Source: Bog-473 sp035552395
GTDB taxonomy: Bacteria; Actinomycetota; Acidimicrobiia; Acidimicrobiales; RAAP-2
Length of the DNA stretch: 64,000 nt
Direction of reading: 5' to 3'
NCBI GenBank assembly: GCA_035552395.1
Contig: DASZLL010000029.1
Location: 1 to 64,000 of the forward strand
Shown piece after piece: positions 48,923 through 56,941 of this stretch. Below the pieces are notes generated by a model. The model made no database searches. It was not told where the DNA came from and worked only from the letters and a program-made list of their open reading frames with translations. Position 1 is the first letter of the stretch, and each line of letters begins with the position of its first letter. A program made the translations under genes and the position numbers.

Positions 48923-49519
48923 TCAAGATGGCCATACAGCAGGGAAAACGCTCGAGCCGTCAAACGCCCGTTCAAGCGTTGTCCCCAGGTGACGGGAGGG
49001 TTTCCCGTCTCCGGACAGGCGTTGTAATAGGGATTGACCGCCTCGGATCGCCGCCGAACCTTCCCGGCGGGCAACCACGAGGACCTCCATCACCGACGCC
49101 TCGCTGACCGGCGACGCCGCCAGCAGATGGGACGAATAGACCCCACCCACCCAGGGGAGAACGGTCTCCACGAGAGCCCCGACGCCCACCGCACGCTCCT
49201 TCGTCGCTGCCAGCTCGTCCAACGCGTCGGCCAATCCCTCCGGGCGCTCCGGCGGGACGATCAGCGCCGTCACGTCGACCCCGGCTCGGACGGGCAGGCG
49301 CTCGGCCCAGCGTCCGGCCAGCTCGCCGCGTCGCCGCGCCAGCGCCGCGCACCACACCCGGAGTTCGGCCTCGCCCTCGTCGGTCGGCCCCGGCTCGGTC
49401 GCCCACTCTCCGGACAACGCGAAGAGCCGGTGTTCGAGCCAGCTATAGGCGCCGACGACGCCCGCCAGCTCGCCGATCGTCCGCCAGGCGACCCCGTCGC
49501 CGGCCGGTGGCTCAGCCAC
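48923..49519 (-). CDS. hypothetical helical protein coupled to nadE
   Basis: A 198-residue protein of unknown function. GTG 49519 overlaps the nadE stop by 8 nt, implying translational coupling. The sequence is mostly helical, with TIGELAGVVGAYSWLEHRLFA and later LDELAATKERAVGVGALVET, and a Glu/His pair (SWLEHRLF) that could suit a ferritin-like fold; this is only a guess. No signal peptide or membrane segment. Its 3' end lies beside the sigma-factor promoter region. Confidence 0.65.
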   Translation of the reverse strand: MAEPPAGDGVAWRTIGELAGVVGAYSWLEHRLFALSGEWATEPGPTDEGEAELRVWCAALARRRGELAGRWAERLPVRAGVDVTALIVPPERPEGLADALDELAATKERAVGVGALVETVLPWVGGVYSSHLLAASPVSEASVMEVLVVARREGSAAIRGGQSLLQRLSGDGKPSRHLGTTLERAFDGSSVFPAVWPS

Positions 49520-51251
49520 CCCCGGACTCTTCGAGGGCCGAGGAGCGGTAGTGGTTCGTGATCGGCATGCGCCGGTCCTTGCCGAACGCCTTGGTCGTGA
49601 TGCGCACACCGGGCGGCATCTGGCGCCGCTTGTACTCCGCGCCGTCGACCAGACGGACGACCTGGTCGACCACCGCCGGGTCGAAGCCCTCGGCCACCAG
49701 GTCGGCTGCGGTCCGGTCGCCCTCGACGTAGCCCTGCAGCACCGGATCGAGCTCTTCGTAAGGCGGCAGCGACTGGTCGTCGCGCTGATCGGGCCGGAGT
49801 TCGGCCGACGGCGCCTTGTCCAGCACGCTGTCGGGGATCGGCCCCGGCAGACCCTCGAGCACCGCTTGCGTGTTGCGGTAGCGGCAAAGGTCGTAGACGA
49901 GCGTCTTGGGCACGTCCTTGATCACGGCGAAGCCGCCCGCCGAGTCTCCGTACAGCGTCGAATAGCCCGTCGCCATCTCGCTCTTGTTCCCCGTCGTCAG
50001 CACGATCCAGCCGTTGGCATTCGAGACGGCCATCAAGAGGACGCCGCGCAACCGTGACTGCAGGTTCTCGTCGGTGAGGCCGAAGGGCTCGCGTCCGAGG
50101 ACAGGCACCAGCATCGAGGCGAAGGCGACGTGAGCCTCTTCGATCGCCACCACCTTGAGATCGATGCCCAGTCGCTCGACCAGCGCCTCGGCATCGTTCA
50201 GCGACCCCTCGCTCGAGTAGCGCGACGGCATGGAGATCCCGTGGACCCGTTCGGCGCCCAGGGCGTCGACGGCGATCGTCGCCACGAGGGACGAGTCGAT
50301 GCCTCCGGAGAGCCCGATGACTGCCTCGCGGAATCCGTTCTTGGCCAGGTAGTCGCGCGTGCCCAGGACGAGAGCCGAGTAGACCTCGGCCGGGTCGCTC
50401 AGCGGCGCACCAGGTGCCGCCGGCGCCAGGGGCGCGCGTTGGCCGCGTCGGGGTTCGCTCACCACGATCCTCGGCAACAGCTCGGTGACCGCGTGCGGCC
50501 GGTGCGGGCCGATGGGAAGGTCGACGAGCACCAGGTCGGTCTCGAACTGGGCGCCCGACGCCACGAGCGAGCCGTCGGCCGCCACGATCAGCGAGTCGCC
50601 GTCGAAAACCAGTTCGTCCTGTCCACCCACCTGGTTGACGTAGGCGATGGCGCAGCCCGCCTCGGCCACGCGCCCGCGCAGCATCGCCAGGCGTTCCGAC
50701 CTTCGCCCCCGGTTGTAGGGGGAGGCGTTGAGGTTCACCACCACGTCGGCTCCGGCCCGCCCCTCGTGCGCCACCGGCCCGTTGTCGAACCACACGTCCT
50801 CACAGATGGAGACGCCCACCCAGGCCCCCGCGATGCCGAAGAGCGAGGGGGTCTCGGTGCTCGGCAGGAACCAGCGCTGCTCGTCGAACACGCCGTAGTT
50901 GGGGAGGAAGCGCTTGCGGTAGACGCCCGCCACCCGGCCACCGGCGCAGACGGCGGCCGCGTTGGCCAGCCCGTATCCGCCGGGCGTCGCTCCCACGAAG
51001 CCCACGACGACGGCGCATTGTCCGGTGGCCGCCGCCACCTTCTCGAGCGCCGCCACGTTGTCGGCCACGAATCCCGGCTTGAGGAGCAGGTCCTCAGGCG
51101 GGTACCCGGGGATGGCCAACTCGGGCACGACGCAGATGTCGGCCCCGGCCGCCTCGGCGCCGGCCAGCGCGCCCAAGATCCGCTCGACATTGCCCGACAG
51201 ATCACCGACGACGGTGTTGAGCTGCGCGGCAGCGAGGCGCAGGTGCGGCAT
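49512..51251 (-). CDS. nadE: glutamine-dependent NAD+ synthetase
   Basis: Amidates nicotinate adenine dinucleotide to NAD+ using glutamine and ATP. The 579-residue protein has an N-terminal nitrilase-type glutaminase (residues 1-260) with catalytic residues in AIPGYPPEDLLLKPGF (Glu), YRKRFLPNYGVFDE (Lys) and VGVSICEDVWFD (Cys), and a C-terminal synthetase with the PP-loop GLSGGIDSSLVATIAVDALG, followed by VLTTGNKSEMATGYSTLYGD. Together with nadB and nadC it completes NAD synthesis, though in a separate locus. Confidence 0.96.
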   Translation of the reverse strand: MPHLRLAAAQLNTVVGDLSGNVERILGALAGAEAAGADICVVPELAIPGYPPEDLLLKPGFVADNVAALEKVAAATGQCAVVVGFVGATPGGYGLANAAAVCAGGRVAGVYRKRFLPNYGVFDEQRWFLPSTETPSLFGIAGAWVGVSICEDVWFDNGPVAHEGRAGADVVVNLNASPYNRGRRSERLAMLRGRVAEAGCAIAYVNQVGGQDELVFDGDSLIVAADGSLVASGAQFETDLVLVDLPIGPHRPHAVTELLPRIVVSEPRRGQRAPLAPAAPGAPLSDPAEVYSALVLGTRDYLAKNGFREAVIGLSGGIDSSLVATIAVDALGAERVHGISMPSRYSSEGSLNDAEALVERLGIDLKVVAIEEAHVAFASMLVPVLGREPFGLTDENLQSRLRGVLLMAVSNANGWIVLTTGNKSEMATGYSTLYGDSAGGFAVIKDVPKTLVYDLCRYRNTQAVLEGLPGPIPDSVLDKAPSAELRPDQRDDQSLPPYEELDPVLQGYVEGDRTAADLVAEGFDPAVVDQVVRLVDGAEYKRRQMPPGVRITTKAFGKDRRMPITNHYRSSALEESGGG

Positions 51252-51306
51252 CGTCCCAGGATACCGGCGCCCCGTCGCAGGTCAGAGCACTCGTTGCGTC
51301 GCCCCC

Positions 51307-51338
51307 TTGACTCCGGACCACGGTACGGGCCGTACCGT
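51307..51338 (+). promoter_or_regulatory. trx promoter with a MerR-type operator
   Basis: TTGACT (51307-51312) and TACCGT (51333-51338) are separated by 20 nt, the long spacer typical of MerR-activated promoters. The spacer begins with CCGGACCACGGTACGGG (51313-51329), which recurs with one mismatch (C for the central G) in the promoter of the neighbouring merR gene at 52107-52123. A second element, CGGTACGG-G-CCGTACCG (51321-51337), is a perfect palindrome. The regulator at 51704 is the likely activator. Confidence 0.68.
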
Positions 51339-51381
51339 CGCCCCACCGGCCAAGAGCACGCCCAGAGGAAGGAAACTCACC

Positions 51382-51714
51382 ATGTCCGTCACCGTTGCCG
51401 AACTGTCCAGCGCCACCTTTGACGAGGTCATCGGGAGCACCCAGGTGCCCGTGCTCGTCGAGTTCTGGGCCGAGTGGTGCCCGCCGTGCAAGGTCCTGAG
51501 CTCGATCCTGGACGAGATCAGCGCCGAATTCGGCGACCGCTTGCGCGTCTACAAGGTCGATTCGGACGAGCACCGGGGGCTCTCGGCCCGCTTCGAGGTG
51601 CTGGCCGTCCCGACGATCCTGCTCTTTTCCGACGGCGAGCTGCGCCAGAGACTGGTCGGTGCTCGCAGCAAGGCACGGCTGGTGGAAGAGCTGGATCGAA
51701 CGTTCAGCTCGTAA
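51382..51714 (+). CDS. thioredoxin-like protein with a CPPC active site
   Basis: A 110-residue thioredoxin fold. The redox site is FWAEWCPPCKVLSS; classical thioredoxins have CGPC, so the middle Gly is replaced by Pro, which should raise the redox potential. The cis-Pro loop AVPTILLFSDG and the YKVDSDEH strand are present. ATG 51382 has GGAAGGAAA upstream. The promoter has a MerR-type 20-nt spacer and operator, so it is likely induced by the signal sensed by the convergent MerR protein, whose gene overlaps its 3' end by 11 nt. Confidence 0.92.
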   Translation: MSVTVAELSSATFDEVIGSTQVPVLVEFWAEWCPPCKVLSSILDEISAEFGDRLRVYKVDSDEHRGLSARFEVLAVPTILLFSDGELRQRLVGARSKARLVEELDRTFSS

Positions 51715-52090
51715 CGCGCAGGGCCCCGCAGTCGTCGCTGTCGGGGTCGGCGCAGATATCAACCAGCCGGGCCAGCCGTATGCCGACCGCCGCAAGCTCT
51801 CGCTGGCGTTGCTCGATCGCTTCGAGTTTGCGTTGCACCATGGACCGCACCGAGGTGGGGTCACTGCGCAGACCCTCGCTCAGGAGCTCGCCGACCTCCG
51901 TGAGGGTGAAGCCGAGGGCCTTGGCCCGCCCGATGAATTCCAGACGCCATACATCGTCCCGCCCGTACTGGCGGTACCCGCTCGCCGTGCGGGGGGGCTC
52001 GGGCAACAGCCCGCGGCGCTCGTAGTAGCGGACGGTCTCGATATGCACGCTGGCCGCCTCGGCCAACTGCCCGATGCTGAGCACCTCCAC
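51704..52090 (-). CDS. MerR-family regulator controlling itself and a thioredoxin-like gene
   Basis: A 128-residue regulator. The DNA-binding domain is LSIGQLAEAASVHIETVRYY followed by ERRGLLPEPPRTASGYRQYG and LEFIGRAKALGFTLTEVGEL. A coiled-coil follows, then a C-terminal loop VDICADPDSDDCGALR with two Cys nine residues apart, similar in position to the metal-binding Cys pair of mercury MerR; the third Cys of MerR is not seen. It could sense a thiol-reactive metal or oxidant. GTG 52090 lies 6 nt after TAGCCT (leaderless). Convergent with the thioredoxin gene. Confidence 0.9.
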   Translation of the reverse strand: MEVLSIGQLAEAASVHIETVRYYERRGLLPEPPRTASGYRQYGRDDVWRLEFIGRAKALGFTLTEVGELLSEGLRSDPTSVRSMVQRKLEAIEQRQRELAAVGIRLARLVDICADPDSDDCGALRVTS

Positions 52091-52096
52091 GAGCCA

Positions 52097-52128
52097 AGGC
52101 TAAAGGCCGGACCACGCTACGGGGTCAA
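52097..52128 (-). promoter_or_regulatory. merR promoter with the shared operator
   Basis: On the minus strand, TTGACC (52123-52128) and TAGCCT (52097-52102) are 20 nt apart. The plus-strand sequence CCGGACCACGCTACGGG at 52107-52123 repeats the trx operator (51313-51329) with a single difference. In both promoters the element abuts the -35 box, so one MerR protein can act at both, repressing or activating by DNA distortion. Confidence 0.68.
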
Positions 52129-52169
52129 GGCCAAATTTCCGAGGGCGTTCCGGCACCTGCCAAGCTTGC

Positions 52170-53507
52170 GTGGTGCAGAGCCAGCGGGACTACGTACTGC
52201 GGACGGTCGAGGAACGGGGCATCCGCTTCGTCCAGTTGTGGTTCACCGACGTGCTCGGCACGCCCAAGGGCTTCAACATCACATCGGCCGAGCTTGAAAA
52301 CGCCCTGGACGAGGGGATGACGTTCGACGGCTCCGCCATCGACGGGTTCAGCCGTGTTCAGGAGTCCGACGTGTTGGCCAGACCGGACCCCGAGACCTTC
52401 CAGTTGCTGCCCTGGCACCACGATGACGCCCAGGTGGCGCGCGTGTTCTGCGACATCGCCAACCTCGACGGCACGTCCTTCGAAGGAGATCCCCGGTACG
52501 CGCTGCGGCGCACGCTGGAGCGGGCGCGAGCCGCGGGCTACAACTTCTTCGCCTCCCCCGAGGTCGAGTTCTTCTACTTCGCCGATGCCGACCCGACGCA
52601 CGGTCCGGTGGTGCTCGATACCGGCTCGTACTTCGACCTCTCGATCGCCGACCTGACCAGCGACCTGCGCCGACGCTCGGTGTTGATGCTCGAAGAGATG
52701 GGAATCCCTGTCGAGCACACTCAGCACGAGGACGCGCGAAGCCAGCACGAAATCGACCTTCGCTACACCGACGCGCTGACCATGGCGGACACCGTGATGA
52801 CGACGCGCATGGTCATCAAGGAAATGGCGCGCCAACAAGGAGCCTTCGCCTCCTTCATGCCCAAGCCACTCCAAGGCGTGCAGGGTTCGGGCATGCACAC
52901 CCACATCTCGCTGTGGGAGGGCGAGCGCAATGCGTTCGTCGACGAGGGCGACCAATATGGGCTATCCGAGGTCGCACGCCGGTTCATCGCCGGTCTCCTG
53001 CACCACGCCCGTGAGATCACGGCCGTCACCAACCAGTGGGTGAACTCGTACAAGCGGCTGATCGGCGGATACGAGGCCCCCGTCCACGTCAGTTGGGCTC
53101 GCAACAACCGCTCTGCACTCGTGCGCGTGCCGGTAGTGAAGCTGGGCAAGTCGGAGTCGACACGGTTGGAGTATCGGGCACCCGACAGCGCCTGCAACCC
53201 CTACCTCACCTTCGCCGTGATCCTGGCGGCTGGACTGCGAGGCATCGCCGAGGACTACCCGCTGCCACCCGAAGCGGACGACAACCTGTTTGCGCTCAGC
53301 GCGAAGGAACTTGCCAAGAAGGGTATTGAGCCGTTGCCCACCAGCCTGCACGACGCAGTCAACGAGATGGAGGGTTCCGAACTGCTGGCCGAAACCCTGG
53401 GCGACCATGTCTTTGAATGGTTCATCCGCAACAAGCGCGAGGAGTGGGACGCCTACCAGGGCCAGGTCACCCAGTTCGAGCTGGACCGCTACCTCCCCCT
53501 TCTCTGA
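52170..53507 (+). CDS. glnA: type I glutamine synthetase
   Basis: Makes glutamine from glutamate, ammonia and ATP. The 445-residue subunit has the N-terminal RFVQLWFTDVLGTPKGFNIT and GMTFDGSAIDGFSR, the catalytic FFASPEVEFFYF, MPKPLQGVQGSGMHTHISLW (the usual NGSGMH Asn is Gly here), NQWVNSYKRLIGGYEAPV and LEYRAPDSACNPYL. The late adenylylation Tyr motif of beta-type enzymes is not recognised, so it looks like the alpha type regulated in other ways. GTG 52170 or 52173 starts it; the promoter is not clear. The following gene is a GlnR-like regulator. Confidence 0.95.
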   Translation: MVQSQRDYVLRTVEERGIRFVQLWFTDVLGTPKGFNITSAELENALDEGMTFDGSAIDGFSRVQESDVLARPDPETFQLLPWHHDDAQVARVFCDIANLDGTSFEGDPRYALRRTLERARAAGYNFFASPEVEFFYFADADPTHGPVVLDTGSYFDLSIADLTSDLRRRSVLMLEEMGIPVEHTQHEDARSQHEIDLRYTDALTMADTVMTTRMVIKEMARQQGAFASFMPKPLQGVQGSGMHTHISLWEGERNAFVDEGDQYGLSEVARRFIAGLLHHAREITAVTNQWVNSYKRLIGGYEAPVHVSWARNNRSALVRVPVVKLGKSESTRLEYRAPDSACNPYLTFAVILAAGLRGIAEDYPLPPEADDNLFALSAKELAKKGIEPLPTSLHDAVNEMEGSELLAETLGDHVFEWFIRNKREEWDAYQGQVTQFELDRYLPLL

Positions 53508-53511
53508 GCTG

Positions 53512-54291
53512 ATGGACCCGCTGCTCTGTTTTCCCGCCGACCTGCCCGCGGAAGTCACGCTCGCGTTGCAGAGCGCGGGCTTGGGCCATCACGGTGTCGC
53601 CGGGCCCGACGAGGTCGCCGCGCCCGGCCCCGATGGGCGCGCTCCGGGCTATTCGGGCGCCGTAGTGGTCGCAGGGAGTGATATGACCGCCGCCGTCGCG
53701 TTTTGCCGCCACCTCCGGATGCGCGAGGTACCGCTGGCTCCGCTGCTGTTGTTGATCGGGTCTGATCAGATCGGCGAGCTTCTCCTGCGTGACGATCTCT
53801 ATGACGACTTTTGCGTCCTTCCGGCGCGGCCAGAGGAGCTGGTGGCTCGGCTACAGCACCTGTTCTGGCGGACGGGTCAGAGCATGCGCCCCGACATCAT
53901 TGAGTACGGCCCGCTGATGCTGAACCTCGAGACGTACCAGGCTGCGGTTTCGGGGCGAGTGCTCGACCTGACCTACATGGAGTACGAGCTCTTGCGTTTC
54001 CTGGCCGGGCATCCGGCCAAGGTGTTCACGCGCGAGACCCTGCTCAGCCGAGTGTGGGGCTACGAGTACTACGGCGGCGCCCGGACGGTCGACGTCCACA
54101 TCCGGCGTCTACGCGCCAAGCTGGGCGAAGAGCACGCGCACCTGATCCAGACCGTGCGTTCGGTCGGGTACCGATTCGGCCAGGTGGCCTGGCATCCCGG
54201 CATTGCACAACGCAATGGGACCGGCGGCATCGACGCGGCGTCGAGCCCCGGCGGCACCAGTGCCCCGTCTGCTCAGGCCACAGGGGCGTAA
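53512..54291 (+). CDS. glnR: GlnR-like OmpR-family orphan regulator
   Basis: A 259-residue regulator with a degenerate receiver domain (residues 1-125; no clear phospho-acceptor Asp cluster) and a C-terminal winged helix: LDLTYMEYELLRFLAGHPAK, VFTRETLLSRVWGYEYYGGA and RTVDVHIRRLRAKLGEEHAH. The winged helix is very close to that of actinobacterial GlnR, the nitrogen-response activator. Being 4 nt after glnA supports this. The tail after VGYRFGQV is Gly/Ser/Ala-rich. The 3' end overlaps the convergent ridA gene by 19 nt. Confidence 0.85.
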   Translation: MDPLLCFPADLPAEVTLALQSAGLGHHGVAGPDEVAAPGPDGRAPGYSGAVVVAGSDMTAAVAFCRHLRMREVPLAPLLLLIGSDQIGELLLRDDLYDDFCVLPARPEELVARLQHLFWRTGQSMRPDIIEYGPLMLNLETYQAAVSGRVLDLTYMEYELLRFLAGHPAKVFTRETLLSRVWGYEYYGGARTVDVHIRRLRAKLGEEHAHLIQTVRSVGYRFGQVAWHPGIAQRNGTGGIDAASSPGGTSAPSAQATGA

Positions 54292-54641
54292 GCCCAGGCC
54301 TCCACCTCGACGCGCGCGCCAATGGGCAGCGCGGCGACGGCCACGGCAGAACGCGTGGGCCGGTCCTCGGTAAAGAACTCGACCCACACTTCGTTCACTG
54401 CACCGAATTCGCTCATGTCGATCAGGTACAGGGTCGTCTTCACCACGTCTGCCAAGGTCGCGCCCTCCGTGCCGAGGACTACAGCGACGTTCTCCAGCGC
54501 CTGGCGAAGTTGGGGCAGGGTCCCGCCGGGCACCAGGGTCGGCTTCCCTTCCTCGTTGGTGCCCAGACCGACCTGACCCGACGTAATGACCCAGTCGCCG
54601 ACTCGGCGCACCGGGGAATACGGACCACCAGCAGGGTTCAC
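54273..54641 (-). CDS. ridA: RidA-family enamine/imine deaminase
   Basis: A 122-residue RidA (YjgF) protein that hydrolyses reactive imines and enamines such as 2-aminoacrylate. Motifs: GPYSPVRRVGDWVITSGQVG, LRQALENVAVVLGTEGATLA, VVKTTLYLIDMSEFGAVNEV, the substrate-binding Arg in RPTRSAVAVAALPIGARVEV and the late EVEAWAY. GGAGG lies 4 nt before GTG 54641, which overlaps the stop of the molybdenum-hydroxylase-like gene (GTGA), so it may remove an imine made or encountered by that enzyme. Confidence 0.94.
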   Translation of the reverse strand: MNPAGGPYSPVRRVGDWVITSGQVGLGTNEEGKPTLVPGGTLPQLRQALENVAVVLGTEGATLADVVKTTLYLIDMSEFGAVNEVWVEFFTEDRPTRSAVAVAALPIGARVEVEAWAYAPVA

Positions 54642-56272
54642 GCTTCCTCCTCTCGACGGCCAGATGGTGCCACGTCGCGCAGAGGCGCACGGACGACGGC
54701 GCGACGGGTCGGCCACGCAGGGGGCAGGCCTTCCGCAATCCAGGCCGCCGCGAGCGTGGCCACGAAGACGGGGTCGGAACCGTTGACCGGCCACCCATCG
54801 TCTTCGTGCAATTTGATCACCACCTCGGGCATATCTCGAGCGGCGAGGATGCCGAAGGAGCGGATCGTGAGGTCGACCGGATCGCCCGCATCGTCGACGG
54901 CGATGCCCTCGCTCCAGACCATTCCGAGCGCCTGGTGGACGGCGCCGAGCGCGTACGAGCGCAAGGTCACCGGGCACAGCACCTCGCCGGCCCACACGTC
55001 AACTTCGAGACGGCCGCGATCTCCTTCACTCGGGCACCACTCGACGACCGCGCGGCCTGCATCGGGCACCGTCACGTCGGCTCGCCCCGTCCCGGTCGCC
55101 CGTTCCGAACCGGCCATCAGCGCGTCGAGCGCGTGCAGCGACGCCAGCACCTCGGCCCAACCGGCGCCGCGCAGCTCGGGCCCGACCGGAGGCCCCGCGA
55201 TGTCGACCTCCTCGACCTGAAGGCCCTGGGCGAGACGTTGCACGTGCTCGGCCACGAAAGCCAGGTCCGACGAGCCCGGGGTCCGACCGATCCGTACGAC
55301 CCCGCTGCCGTCGGGGCGTAGCGCAATGCCAACGGGCGGGCGCTTGGGGCCGTGCCGCACCACGTCTTCGCGCCGCCACAGCACGCGAACCGCGTCGGCG
55401 CGCTCGTCGGCCAGCGCCCGGGCGCGGTCGGAGACGGGACTTCGTCGCTTCCCGCCGAACGCGCCACCGTTGGCCAGAGGGGACGCGGGTTGGTCACCCG
55501 GCCGAGACCAGCTGGCGTCGGGCTCGACGTAGGCCGGTTCGACCCAGGTCGTTGCCAGCGTTAGCGCCCACTCACCCGCCGGCGGTGCCACCGGGTGCGA
55601 CAGCGGCACCGTGCTGTTGCGTCCCTGGACCCGGCCGCTCCCCGCCCGCGCCGCTCGGATCCCGCGTGCGAGGGGAGCATCGGCACCGAGCTGGAGCAGC
55701 GCGTCAGGAGGAGCAGAGTCATCGGCGAAGCCGCCCCCACCGAGGATGACCTCGGGCCCAGAGGACTGGAAGGTCGGCCCTTCGAGCTGGGCACGCCACG
55801 CGGCAAGCAGTTGGTCACGAACGTCGCCGCCGTCCCCCCCGGTGATCTTTGAACCCGGGACAGCAACGGGGCCCAGTGCCGCGGCGGCCGCGTCGACGAT
55901 CGACTGCCATCCCGTGCACCGACAGAGATGCGCGCGCAGTCCCGCCTCGACGTCGCGACGCAACTCCGTCGGCGACCGCGTCGCGGCGCTGCTTCCTTCG
56001 AGCGCGGCCAGACGCATCACGATGCCGGGCGTGCAGAAGCCGCATTGGCTGGCGCCATGGGCGACGAAGGCCTCTGACCAGCGGGCTCTTCGTTCGTCCG
56101 ACAACCCCTCGATCGTCGTGACCTCGCGTCGAGCGACCCGTCGTATAGGCGTGACGCAGGCGACGCGCGGCGCACCGTCGACCCAAACAGTGCAGCATCC
56201 ACACTGTCCTTGCGGGCTGCATCCATCCTTCACGGAACGGCAGCCGAGCTCGTCGCGCAGCGCGTCGAGCAA
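54638..56272 (-). CDS. compact fusion of a 2Fe-2S subunit and a molybdenum-hydroxylase (xanthine dehydrogenase family) domain
   Basis: The frame joins a CoxS/XdhC-like 2Fe-2S protein (CSPQGQCGCCTVWVDG, then SQCGFCTPGIVM and HLCRCTGWQ) to a shortened molybdopterin-type domain with ANGGAFGGKRRSPV, ending in LTIRSFGILAARDMPEV and PVNGSDPVFVATLAAAWIAE. The second part is about 350 residues against 700-780 in the family, so the first MoCo half seems missing. The first canonical start (TTG 56272) cuts off the strands FVLNGEDVSVNDGISL that are encoded in frame upstream; from 56467 to 56272 there is no ATG, GTG or TTG, only CTG 56392. It could be a pseudogene, use an unusual start, or have a sequencing fault. 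Next to ridA and an Fe-S carrier. Confidence 0.7.
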   Translation of the reverse strand: MLDALRDELGCRSVKDGCSPQGQCGCCTVWVDGAPRVACVTPIRRVARREVTTIEGLSDERRARWSEAFVAHGASQCGFCTPGIVMRLAALEGSSAATRSPTELRRDVEAGLRAHLCRCTGWQSIVDAAAAALGPVAVPGSKITGGDGGDVRDQLLAAWRAQLEGPTFQSSGPEVILGGGGFADDSAPPDALLQLGADAPLARGIRAARAGSGRVQGRNSTVPLSHPVAPPAGEWALTLATTWVEPAYVEPDASWSRPGDQPASPLANGGAFGGKRRSPVSDRARALADERADAVRVLWRREDVVRHGPKRPPVGIALRPDGSGVVRIGRTPGSSDLAFVAEHVQRLAQGLQVEEVDIAGPPVGPELRGAGWAEVLASLHALDALMAGSERATGTGRADVTVPDAGRAVVEWCPSEGDRGRLEVDVWAGEVLCPVTLRSYALGAVHQALGMVWSEGIAVDDAGDPVDLTIRSFGILAARDMPEVVIKLHEDDGWPVNGSDPVFVATLAAAWIAEGLPPAWPTRRAVVRAPLRDVAPSGRREEEA

Positions 56273-56420
56273 CGAAATGCCGTCGTTGACACTGACGTCC
56301 TCACCATTGAGGACGAAGGGGATCCGCGTCGGCGGTCTCGCCGGCGCGGCTGTTGGCGCGTCGGGAACCTGCTCAGGCGTGGTGTCGTTCAGGAGGCTGG
56401 GTGCGCGAACGCGCGACGGC

Positions 56421-56786
56421 CTAGCTGAAAGAGGAGCCGCAACCGCACGTGCGAGTCGCGTTGGGGTTCACGATGTTGAAACCCGCGCCCTGGAGACCGT
56501 CGCTGTATTCGAGCGTCGAGCCGGTCAGGAGTTCGGCGCTCGCACCGTCGACGACGACCCGCACGGCGCCGAATTCGCTCACCACGTCGTCGGCCATGAC
56601 CTCGGTGTCGAAGAACATCTCGTAGCTGTAGCCGGAGCAACCGCCCGGCTTCACTGCGACGCGCAGAGCCAGATCGTCGCCCTCTTCCTGGGCCAGGAGC
56701 TCAGCCACCTTAGAAGTGGCGGTGTCGCTGAGGGTCACCGGTGCCTGCTTCTTCCCGATGCTGACGGAAGTAGAGATGGTCGTCAC
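56421..56786 (-). CDS. erpA: A-type iron-sulfur cluster carrier (ErpA/IscA-like)
   Basis: A 121-residue protein that passes Fe-S clusters to client enzymes. The three cluster Cys are in KPGGCSGYSYEMFFD and the C-terminal ATRTCGCGSSFS. GTG 56786 has AGGAGG 5 nt upstream, a strong site; a longer reading is not needed. It is placed between a 2Fe-2S enzyme (downstream) and the divergent Mrp-type ATPase, both likely partners in cluster delivery. Confidence 0.95.
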   Translation of the reverse strand: MTTISTSVSIGKKQAPVTLSDTATSKVAELLAQEEGDDLALRVAVKPGGCSGYSYEMFFDTEVMADDVVSEFGAVRVVVDGASAELLTGSTLEYSDGLQGAGFNIVNPNATRTCGCGSSFS

Positions 56787-56941
56787 TGGTTCCTCCTCGT
56801 CGTCCCGGCACCCTGACGCCGGCCGGTCGCGGCGCACCATGCGTCGCGAGATGGTCTTCATGTTACTGGCGCCGCTCAGGTGCCAACACCCGGGCGCTCA
56901 GAGATCGGAAATTACTGTCACGCAGGTAGAATGTGTTTTCG

